DNA of 64,000 bases from Pseudobdellovibrionaceae bacterium (GTDB lineage Bacteria > Bdellovibrionota > Bdellovibrionia > Bdellovibrionales > Bdellovibrionaceae), in assembly GCA_019637915.1 (NCBI GenBank), contig JAHBUV010000001.1, forward strand, positions 682,001 through 746,000. The letters are read 5' to 3'. The notes under the pieces are model-generated. The model was not told where the DNA came from. It saw only the letters and a program-made list of their open reading frames with translations, and ran no database searches. Each line of letters begins with the position of its first letter. Position 1 is the first letter of the stretch. Positions 57,406 to 64,000 of this stretch are shown here, piece after piece. The position numbers and the translations under genes were made by a program.

Positions 57406-59424
57406 TCAGATCTTCGGCGCGGGGCCGCGGGCTTGTAATTTCGCCAGGAAGCCGCTCACCAGATCGTCGCGTTCGCTGGCCGTGACCGGGCGGTAAGCGC
57501 CCTGGTGCTGCTGGAAAAGGCCCTGGGGGATGTCCAAGAGGAAGCGCGACGGCGCCACCGCCCGCTGGGCGCCGTGGCGTTTGCGGGTCTGGCAGCGGCA
57601 CAGGACGAGGCGCTGCTTGGCCCGGGTGAGGCCGACGTAGAACAAACGCCTCTCCTCGTCGTGGTCGGAGCCCAGGCTGCGGTGGGGCAGCAGGTCCTCC
57701 TCGATGCCGGCCAGAATGACATAGGGGAACTCCAGGCCCTTCGAGGCATGGAAGGTCATCAGCGAGACCTGGTTCTTCTCGCGCTCCTCCTCGTCGTCGT
57801 CCCGCAGGGTCATGGCGTCCAGGAAATCCCGCAGGGTTTCCTTGGTGCGCGTGCGCTTGGCCACGTAGGAATCCAGGATGCGGCCGGTGATCTCCACCAC
57901 GGCCCACTTCTTCTCCCCCGCCCCGGGCTGGGTCGCCGAGGCCATGACCTCCTGGCGGTAGCCGATGTCGGCGAAGAACTTCACCAGGGCCTCGCCCGGC
58001 GTGCCGGGCGACTCCAGAACCAGCCGCGGCAAGTCCTTCAGGGATTGGAAGAGGGCCTCAATGCCCTCCCCAGCCTTGTCGTGAAGGCCAGCCATCTGCC
58101 ATTGCTTGGCGGCCTCGATGAAGGAGATTTTCAGGTTCTTGCTGAAGTCGGCCAGGCGCTCCAGGCTGGTGTCCCCGACGCCCCGGGAGGGCACGTTCAG
58201 GATGCGGCGGAAAGCGATGTCGTTCGGCGACACCGCCGCCCGCAGGTAAGCCATCACGTCCTTCGCCTCTTTGCGGTCGAAGATCGAGGTGCCGCCCGAG
58301 ATCGAGTACTCGATGCGGTTGCGGCGGAGCGAGCTCTCGATCAGGCCGCCCTGCGTGTTCGAGCGGTAGAGCACCGCCATCTCTTTCCACTGAAAGCCCG
58401 CCTCGTGGGCGCGCTTGAGCTCGGCCGCGACGAATTCGGACTCCTCGTCCTCGTTCTCGAGCACGAAAAGCTCGGGCATCTCGCCCAGGCCGGCCGCGCC
58501 CTCGGGCTTCAGCACCTTGCCATGACGGCTCTGGTTGCGGGCGATGACTTCATTGGCGAGCTTCAGGATGTTGGCGCTCGAGCGGTAATTGCGCTCGAGC
58601 TTCACGACCTTGCAGCCCTTGTACTCCGAGGGGAAATTCAAAATGTTCGAGACTTGCGCGCCCCGCCAGCCGTAGATCGACTGGTCGTCGTCGCCGACGA
58701 CGGCGATGTTGCGCTGATCGCCCACCAGGGACTCGATCAACTTCATCTGCAGGCGGTTGGTGTCCTGGAACTCGTCCACCATCACCTGCTGGAACTGCTG
58801 GCGGACGCGATCGCGGATGTCGGGATGGTTTTTGAAGAGCTCCATGGGCTTCAGCAGCAAAGCCTCGAAATCGACCACGCCCAGCAGCTCCAGGCGCTTT
58901 TCGAATTTCGGCGCCAGCGCTTCGGCGAGCTCATGGTACTCGTCCGTGCCCTCGTGTTTTTTCGCCTGACCGGAACGGATGTCGTTCACCAGGTTCAGCA
59001 GGCGGTCGCTGTCGAAGCGGTCCTTGCCGCTCACCTTCACGTCCTTCATCAGGTCTTTCAGGATGGAGACGGCGTCGCTGGCGTCGATGATGGAAAAACG
59101 CGGGTGCAGGCCCGCCTGCTCGGAGTATTTTTTCAGCAGGAACAAGCCGAAGGAGTGAAAGGTCCCCGCCCACAAACCCTTGGCGGAGTCGCCGAGCTTC
59201 GCGGACACGCGGTGCTTGAGTTCTTTCGCGGCCTTGTTGGTGAAGGTCAGAACCAGGATGCCCGCGGCCGGGGCGATCCTTTCCTCGATCAAACGCCCCG
59301 TGCGGGACACCAGCACGGTGGTCTTGCCCGAACCCGCGCCGGCGAGAATGAGCAAGGGGCCGTGGTCGTGCAGGACGGCCTCCCTCTGCTCAGGATTCAA
59401 TCCCTGCAGCCAACGATTCGACAT
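57406..59424 (-). CDS. UvrD/PcrA/Rep-family SF1 DNA helicase
   Basis: The 672-residue superfamily 1A helicase has Q-motif LNPEQREAV, Walker A AGAGSGKTTVL, motif II VDEFQDTN, motif III GDDDQSIYGWRGA, motif IV LERNYRSS, motif V LMTFHASKGLEFPYV and motif VI LFYVGLTRAK. It unwinds DNA in repair or replication restart. It is slightly short; the Tudor-like C-terminal domain that binds RNA polymerase in PcrA/UvrD is not seen, but a similar segment is in the protein encoded 11 bases upstream. Confidence 0.93.
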   Translation of the reverse strand: MSNRWLQGLNPEQREAVLHDHGPLLILAGAGSGKTTVLVSRTGRLIEERIAPAAGILVLTFTNKAAKELKHRVSAKLGDSAKGLWAGTFHSFGLFLLKKYSEQAGLHPRFSIIDASDAVSILKDLMKDVKVSGKDRFDSDRLLNLVNDIRSGQAKKHEGTDEYHELAEALAPKFEKRLELLGVVDFEALLLKPMELFKNHPDIRDRVRQQFQQVMVDEFQDTNRLQMKLIESLVGDQRNIAVVGDDDQSIYGWRGAQVSNILNFPSEYKGCKVVKLERNYRSSANILKLANEVIARNQSRHGKVLKPEGAAGLGEMPELFVLENEDEESEFVAAELKRAHEAGFQWKEMAVLYRSNTQGGLIESSLRRNRIEYSISGGTSIFDRKEAKDVMAYLRAAVSPNDIAFRRILNVPSRGVGDTSLERLADFSKNLKISFIEAAKQWQMAGLHDKAGEGIEALFQSLKDLPRLVLESPGTPGEALVKFFADIGYRQEVMASATQPGAGEKKWAVVEITGRILDSYVAKRTRTKETLRDFLDAMTLRDDDEEEREKNQVSLMTFHASKGLEFPYVILAGIEEDLLPHRSLGSDHDEERRLFYVGLTRAKQRLVLCRCQTRKRHGAQRAVAPSRFLLDIPQGLFQQHQGAYRPVTASERDDLVSGFLAKLQARGPAPKI

Positions 59425-59435
59425 GGACGGGTCTT

Positions 59436-59885
59436 TTAGCGGCGGTTGTGAACGAGGTTGCGGACTTCGTCCTGGAACACGACTTCGATCTTATCCGGTT
59501 GCACCGCGCGGATGTAACCCAGACCGAAGGTCGGATGCTTCAGCTTCGTGTCTTTTTCGAAAGCGACCTTCATGCTGTAGGCTTTTTCCGGGGTGGACTC
59601 AAGGGACTTCGCCAGGTTTTCAAACTCCGCCGTGTGGGCGGCGCTGCGGGCGGCCGCGGCATTGGCCTTGGCCTTGGCGGCGGCGCCGCGGGGGCCAGAA
59701 GCCGTGGCTTTTTTCGGCGCGGCTTTTTTCCAGGTGCTCTTGGCTTTGCAGACTTCGCACTGCAGTTTGGCGCTGGTGTCGGTGGGGAGGGCCAAAACAG
59801 TGTGGTAACGATCGGTGTCGCACTTTTTGCAAAAAGCGTAGAAGGATTTTCCGACAACAGGCATTTCCACGGTTTCAGCTGACAC
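59436..59885 (-). CDS. Zn-ribbon protein with PcrA-Tudor/CarD-like C-terminus
   Basis: The 149-residue protein has an N-terminal zinc ribbon with two CxxC knuckles (FCKKCD and CEVCK), a Lys/Ala-rich linker, and a C-terminal beta-rich segment LKHPTFGLGYIRAVQPDKIEV. That segment matches the HPxFGxGxI pattern of the RNA-polymerase-binding Tudor domain of PcrA/UvrD and of CarD-like proteins. The start is GTG after GGAG. It lies 11 bases before the helicase gene, so it may be its partner. Confidence 0.7.
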   Translation of the reverse strand: MSAETVEMPVVGKSFYAFCKKCDTDRYHTVLALPTDTSAKLQCEVCKAKSTWKKAAPKKATASGPRGAAAKAKANAAAARSAAHTAEFENLAKSLESTPEKAYSMKVAFEKDTKLKHPTFGLGYIRAVQPDKIEVVFQDEVRNLVHNRR

Positions 59886-59930
59886 GGTCGCTCCCTTGTT
59901 CCCTCTTCCCGCGCCGCCGCGGCGAAGAAT

Positions 59931-60842
59931 TTAAAATATTTTTTTGGGCCGATAGATGGTGAGTTTTTCGCTCAAATCTTTGCCGGCGATTTCACTGGCA
60001 TTCAGGTAAAACGGCCCTTCATGACGCTCAATCTTGCGCTGAAGATCAATCATACTCTTTTGCTCGCGGGGATCAATCATGATTTCCGTCGGCTCGTAGT
60101 TTTCCAAGAAGGCCATGTCCTCTTCCCGCGTGAAAAACTTCTCCCAGCAGGCCGTGGAGATGTTGGCGCGGTAGGTTATGGTTTCCGCATGGGAGTGCAC
60201 CGGCGCGTAGGCCCCGACCACCTCGAGATAACCGAAATGCGAGTGCAATTTCAAAGCGGGGCTTCCCCACTGCGTAAAACCCGTGCACTGCTCCACGTTG
60301 GCGTACCACAGGCCGAAGGCCTTCGACAGAAAGCCCAGACCATAGAGCTGGTCGCTTTTGTCTTTCACCAGGGAGTTGATCGTGCAGAGATTGTGCGCCA
60401 CCCACTCGCCCTTGTGCATCGAGGGAATGATGATGAAAAGGCTCAAAGGGGTCCATTCACAGCCGGGACGCTCCGGCAAAATGGCGCGGAAGGCCGCCGG
60501 CAATTTCGAGGTGCGGCAGGCAAAGCCCGCCACGAAGCCCGGCACCACCGAGCAGTCGTAAAACACCCAGCGCGGCATGGCCATGTTCGAAGGACCGAAG
60601 GCCTTGCCCTCGATGTCGTAGATGTGCTCGGCGAAGGGCAATTCGTCCAGGCTCAGGGGATTTTTGTAAATCGGCTCGTGAATGAACCAATCCAACTGGT
60701 GACGCGCCCCGGGATTGGCGATGGAGTTTTCCGGGCGAACGAAGACATAGGGCCGGATATCCCCGGACTCCATCCACGACGCTTTTTGCAAAATCGGGTT
60801 CAGTTTCGCCACGCCCTCCCAGGGTAACGTGGCCTGCCTCAA
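59931..60842 (-). CDS. Hypothetical protein, unknown conserved family
   Basis: The 303-residue protein has no membrane segment or signal peptide and no motif I can name. It has well-defined hydrophobic strands and His-rich elements (PVHSHAETITYRANIS, KLHSHFGYLEV, GEWVAHNLCTINSL) and looks like an enzyme. A TTG start at 60842 is used, with AAGGA upstream. It is isolated between a zinc-ribbon gene and an ArsC/Spx-like gene. The fold resembles acetoacetate-decarboxylase-like barrels only loosely. Confidence 0.5.
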   Translation of the reverse strand: MRQATLPWEGVAKLNPILQKASWMESGDIRPYVFVRPENSIANPGARHQLDWFIHEPIYKNPLSLDELPFAEHIYDIEGKAFGPSNMAMPRWVFYDCSVVPGFVAGFACRTSKLPAAFRAILPERPGCEWTPLSLFIIIPSMHKGEWVAHNLCTINSLVKDKSDQLYGLGFLSKAFGLWYANVEQCTGFTQWGSPALKLHSHFGYLEVVGAYAPVHSHAETITYRANISTACWEKFFTREEDMAFLENYEPTEIMIDPREQKSMIDLQRKIERHEGPFYLNASEIAGKDLSEKLTIYRPKKIF

Positions 60843-60930
60843 AAAGGTATGTCCTTCCTGGCGCTAAAGCACTGCATTACCGACCGGCGGACGACGCTTG
60901 ACACTGATCAGCCCGAAGCGCGCGTCCCGC

Positions 60931-61278
60931 TCAAAACAGCCTCTTCCACTCGTCCTCTTTGAAGCCCACGACCCCCGAGGCACCGGTCAGCACGAAGGGG
61001 CGCTTCACCAGGCGGCCGTTGCCGGCCAGCAGGTCCAGGGCCTCATCCTCGCTCATGCCCTTCAGGCGGTCGGCGATCTTGAGCTCGCGGTACTGGACGC
61101 CCGAGGTGTTGAACAGGCGCTTCAGGTCGCCCTCATAAACTTTGAGCATTTTCTTGAGTTCGGCCTTGGAGGGCGGATTGACGGTGATGTCGACGCGGTC
61201 GTAACCGACCTTTTTGCGGTCGAGGAACTTCAGCGCCTTCACGCAGGTCGAGCATTTCGGGTATTCGTAGACTTTCAT
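60931..61278 (-). CDS. ArsC/Spx-family thioredoxin-fold protein
   Basis: The 115-residue protein has the ArsC/Spx/YffB fold: KVYEYPKCSTCVKALKFL with a CxxC, then NPPSKAELKKML, LKRLFNTSGVQYRELK and GRLVKRPFVLTG. The Cys12 position fits the glutathione-coupled arsenate reductase-like group, but the arsenate-specific residues cannot be confirmed. GAGG precedes the ATG. It follows fumC on the same strand with a 10-base gap. Confidence 0.85.
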   Translation of the reverse strand: MKVYEYPKCSTCVKALKFLDRKKVGYDRVDITVNPPSKAELKKMLKVYEGDLKRLFNTSGVQYRELKIADRLKGMSEDEALDLLAGNGRLVKRPFVLTGASGVVGFKEDEWKRLF

Positions 61279-61288
61279 CGTTCCGACC

Positions 61289-62680
61289 TCACATCTTCAA
61301 CGTGCCGACCATGTCTTCCGGGCGCACGTGCTGATCGAACTGCTCCGCCGTGAGCAGGCCCGACTTCACGGCCTCCTCCTTCAGGGTCGTGCCGTTTTTG
61401 TGCGCGGTCTTGGCGATCTTGGCCGCGTTGTCGTAGCCGATGTGCGGGTTCAGGGCCGTCACCAGCATCAGGGAATTGTCCAGGTGCTTCTTGATCTGGG
61501 CGCGGTTGGCCTCGATGCCCGACACGCAGTGATCGGTGAAGGATTCACAGGCGTCGGCCAGCAGGCGCACCGAGTTCAGCACGTTGAAAACGATCAGGGG
61601 CTTGAAGACGTTCAGCTCGAAGTGGCCGTTGGAACCGCCGATGGTGACGGCGACGTTGTTGCCCATCACCTGGGCGCAGACCATGGTCATGGCTTCGCTC
61701 TGCGTGGGGTTCACCTTGCCCGGCATGATCGAGGAGCCGGGTTCGTTCTCCGGCAGGTTCAGCTCGCCGATCCCGCAGCGCGGGCCCGAACCCAGGAGGC
61801 GGATGTCGTTGGCGATCTTCATCAGCGACACGGCCACCACGTTCAGGGCGCCGCTCACCTCCACCAGGGCGTCGTGGGTGGCCAGGGCCTCGAATTTGTT
61901 TTCGGCGCTGACGAAGGGCACACCGGTCTCGATGGCGATGGCGGCGGCCACCTCCTTCGCGAATTTCGGATGGGTGTTGAGTCCCGTGCCGACGGCGGTG
62001 CCGCCGATGGCGAGCTCATGCAGGTGCAGCAAGGTGTTTTTCACCCGCTGCACGCCGTGCTTCATCTGCATCACGTAGCCCGAGAACTCCTGACCCAGGG
62101 TCAAGGGGGTCGCGTCCATCAGGTGGGTGCGGCCGATCTTCACGATGTCCTTGAACTCTTCGGATTTTTTGGCCAGGGCCTTTTCGAGTTTCTCCATCAT
62201 CGGCAGCAGACGGTGGTGGATCTGATCGGCGACGGCGATGTGCATGGCCGTCGGGAAGGTGTCGTTGGAGCTCTGGCCCTTGTTGACGTCGTCGTTCGGA
62301 TGCACTTCCTTCGACGGCAGCTTGATGCCCTGCATGTCCATGGCGCGGTTGGCGATGACCTCGTTGGCGTTCATGTTCGTCTGCGTGCCCGAACCCGTCT
62401 GCCACACCACCAGGGGGAAGTGGGCGTCGAGCTTGCCGGCGATGACCTCGTCGGCGGCCTTGACGATGAATTCGGATTTCCTGCCGTCCAGAAGACCGAG
62501 CTTGGTGTTGGTCAAAGCGGCGCATTTCTTGAGCACGCCCAGGGCCTTGATCATCTCGCGGGGGAAGCGGTCGCCGCCGATACGGAAGTTCTGCGTCGAA
62601 CGCTGGGTCTGCGCGCCCCAGAATTTGTCCGCCGGAACCTGCACGTCGCCCATGGTGTCTTTTTCAGTCCGAAATGCCAT
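61289..62680 (-). CDS. fumC: Fumarate hydratase, class II
   Basis: The 463-residue homotetrameric class II fumarase is of full length. [19 protein letters not shown], the active-site region [24 protein letters not shown]-like [12 protein letters not shown], and the signature [13 protein letters not shown] are present. It hydrates fumarate to L-malate in the TCA cycle and needs no Fe-S cluster. AGGAG lies upstream of the ATG. Confidence 0.96.
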   Translation of the reverse strand: MAFRTEKDTMGDVQVPADKFWGAQTQRSTQNFRIGGDRFPREMIKALGVLKKCAALTNTKLGLLDGRKSEFIVKAADEVIAGKLDAHFPLVVWQTGSGTQTNMNANEVIANRAMDMQGIKLPSKEVHPNDDVNKGQSSNDTFPTAMHIAVADQIHHRLLPMMEKLEKALAKKSEEFKDIVKIGRTHLMDATPLTLGQEFSGYVMQMKHGVQRVKNTLLHLHELAIGGTAVGTGLNTHPKFAKEVAAAIAIETGVPFVSAENKFEALATHDALVEVSGALNVVAVSLMKIANDIRLLGSGPRCGIGELNLPENEPGSSIMPGKVNPTQSEAMTMVCAQVMGNNVAVTIGGSNGHFELNVFKPLIVFNVLNSVRLLADACESFTDHCVSGIEANRAQIKKHLDNSLMLVTALNPHIGYDNAAKIAKTAHKNGTTLKEEAVKSGLLTAEQFDQHVRPEDMVGTLKM

Positions 62681-62704
62681 TGTACTTTCTCCTGTTTTAA
62701 AAAT

Positions 62705-63460
62705 TCATTTCAAAGGCCGATGGACCTGGCCGACCGCCGCCTGGTCCGTGGGGAAAATCACCAGCTCCTGAATGTCCACGTGGGCCGGTCGTTGCAAACA
62801 CCACTCGATGCTCTCGGCGATATCGTCCGCCGAAAGCGGCGTCATGCCCTGGTAAACCCGGTCCGCTTGCTCCCGCGTGCCGAAGCGCACGAGGGAAAAT
62901 TCCGTCTCCACCATGCCGGGCGCGATGTTGGTCACCCGCACGCCGGTGCCGGCGAGGTCCATGCGCAGGCCTTCGGTGAAGGCGCGCACCGCGAATTTGC
63001 TGGCGCAATAAACGGCGCCGCCGGGATAGACCCAACGGCCCGCCACCGAGCCCAGATTGACGATGTGACCGCGCCGGGAAATCAGAAACGGCAAAGCCAG
63101 GCGGCTCATCGCCATCAGGCCCTTGACGTTGGTGTCGATCATCTCGTCCCAGGCCTCGAGCCGGGCGTCCTGGGCTTTTTCCGTGCCGCGGGCGAGGCCG
63201 GCGTTGTTGACGAGCACCGTGAGATTCGCGAGACGGGCCTGTTCGCCTTGAAAAAAATCCTCGACGGCGCGGCGATCCCCGACGTCCAGGGACACAGTTT
63301 TCACCTCGACGCCGGCGCCGATCCCGCGCGCCAGTTCCCGCAAGCGGTCCTCGCGACGGGCCACCAGGATCAAATCAAAGCCGGCGCGGGCCAGCCGACG
63401 GGCCGTGGCCTCGCCGATCCCTGAGCTGGCCCCCGTGATCAGTGCTGTTTTTTTCGACAT
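62705..63460 (-). CDS. Short-chain dehydrogenase/reductase (SDR), YdfG-like
   Basis: The 251-residue classical SDR has the NAD(P) motif TGASSGIGEATARRLA, VNNAGLARG, and the catalytic YCASK (Tyr and Lys of YxxxK) with the serine in LGSVAGRWVYPGG. The RREDR after the second strand suggests NADP(H). It is similar to the YdfG type (NADP-dependent 3-hydroxy acid dehydrogenase). It ends 24 bases before fumC. Confidence 0.9.
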   Translation of the reverse strand: MSKKTALITGASSGIGEATARRLARAGFDLILVARREDRLRELARGIGAGVEVKTVSLDVGDRRAVEDFFQGEQARLANLTVLVNNAGLARGTEKAQDARLEAWDEMIDTNVKGLMAMSRLALPFLISRRGHIVNLGSVAGRWVYPGGAVYCASKFAVRAFTEGLRMDLAGTGVRVTNIAPGMVETEFSLVRFGTREQADRVYQGMTPLSADDIAESIEWCLQRPAHVDIQELVIFPTDQAAVGQVHRPLK

Positions 63461-63524
63461 GCCGGGATCTCAACGCAGTTCCCGACCCTTGTCAAAAGCC
63501 CACGCATCGCAGAGAATGCCCGCC

Positions 63525-63989
63525 ATGGCGAAAAAGCACTGGCTGATGAAATCCGAACCGGATGTTTATTCTCTGGATCATTTGCTCAAGGACAAAACCA
63601 CTTGGTGGGAAGGCGTGCGCAATTACCAGGCGCGTAATTTCATGATGAAGGAGATGTCCGTCGGCGACGAGGTGCTCTTCTACCATTCGAACGCCGAACC
63701 GCCGGGGGTGGCGGGCCTCGCGCAAATCACCCGCGCGGCCGAACCGGATGCCCTGCAATTCCAGAAGTCCTCGGAGTACTTTGATCCCAAGGCCAAAAAA
63801 GATCAGCCCGTCTGGTACTGCGTGCAGGTCGGCGGCGCGAAGAAATTCAAAAACTTCATCTCCCTCGAGGATCTGCGCCGCCACAAGGACCTGCAGGACA
63901 TGCTGGTGCTGAAACGCGGCCAGCGCCTGTCGATTCAGCCCGTGACGAAAAAAGATTTCGACCTGATCAAAAAACTCGGGGGCCTGTGA
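63525..63989 (+). CDS. EVE-domain protein
   Basis: The 154-residue protein starts KHWLMKSEPDVYSLDHL and has WWEGVRNYQARNFMMKEMSV, EVLFYHSNAEPPGVAGLAQI and KDQPVWYCVQV, the EVE-domain pattern of PUA-like modified-base readers. The ATG at 63525 is preferred; an ATG at 63516 is three codons earlier. It is divergent from the SDR gene and probably binds modified RNA or DNA bases. Confidence 0.9.
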   Translation: MAKKHWLMKSEPDVYSLDHLLKDKTTWWEGVRNYQARNFMMKEMSVGDEVLFYHSNAEPPGVAGLAQITRAAEPDALQFQKSSEYFDPKAKKDQPVWYCVQVGGAKKFKNFISLEDLRRHKDLQDMLVLKRGQRLSIQPVTKKDFDLIKKLGGL

Positions 63990-64000
63990 GCGCCCCGCCC

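Overview
The window is GC-rich and densely coded on both strands. It is probably a chromosomal segment of a Bdellovibrionota / Oligoflexia-like Gram-negative bacterium. This is an inference from gene content: a TIGR02147-type regulator, exported proteins with YQNC/FNNC-type lipoboxes, a gliding-type TolQ/TolR/TPR/FHA-TonB operon, a SWIB protein with a histone-H1-like tail, and many two-component hybrids. No CRISPR array, rRNA, insertion sequence or replication origin was found. The only RNA gene seen is one tRNA-Asp.

Layout. 0-3 kb: a DMT/EamA permease cut by the window edge and a Gcr-type 'site-specific recombinase' membrane protein. 3-14 kb: a regulatory and metabolite-type region with a small Cys/Gly/Tyr-rich secreted protein, an XRE regulator, a hybrid histidine kinase coupled to a haem-oxygenase-like protein without metal ligands, a ThiF/E1-like enzyme, two GNAT-like acyl-synthase candidates, a V4R-type regulator, a UspA tandem, an outer-membrane barrel, and a second haem-oxygenase-like protein with its diiron-type ligands intact. 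14-22 kb: a TIGR02147 regulator, then a six-gene, tightly coupled envelope operon (vWA plus thrombospondin-3 lipoproteins, a Cys-rich secreted protein, a polytopic membrane protein and a small secreted protein). 22-31 kb, convergent to it: a seven-gene operon (outer-membrane barrel, two TPR proteins, FHA-TonB protein, TolQ-like, two TolR-like) resembling the Myxococcus Agl/Glt motor and envelope complex. 31-38.6 kb: a subtilase lipoprotein, response regulator, large hybrid kinase, small lipoprotein, TetR and a LysM/barrel protein. 38.8-45.5 kb: a NylC-like P1 peptidase, a nuclease, TetR plus a VOC protein, and a divergent katG/oxyR pair with an exported KatG and an OxyR that keeps both redox cysteines.

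45.5-48.7 kb is an AT-richer accessory island inserted at the oxyR 3' end. It carries a MntA-HepT toxin-antitoxin pair under two mirror-image palindromes, a second MNT/HEPN pair, and small unknown genes. It is bounded by a damaged second copy of the oxyR 3' end. A 95-bp copy of the tRNA-Asp trailer also lies inside it. This arrangement looks like a tandem duplication or recombination hotspot between oxyR and tRNA-Asp.

48.6-64 kb is mostly housekeeping: DUF2200, tRNA-Asp, a heavy-metal-domain protein, orn, ahcY, map, SWIB/H1-like protein, J-domain protein, ettA, RDD and BolA proteins, a UvrD/PcrA helicase preceded by a Zn-ribbon/Tudor-like protein, an ArsC/Spx-like protein, fumC, an SDR oxidoreductase and an EVE-domain protein. 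Several start codons were chosen from Shine-Dalgarno spacing and differ from the longest reading frame. All family assignments come from reading motifs; no database search was run.
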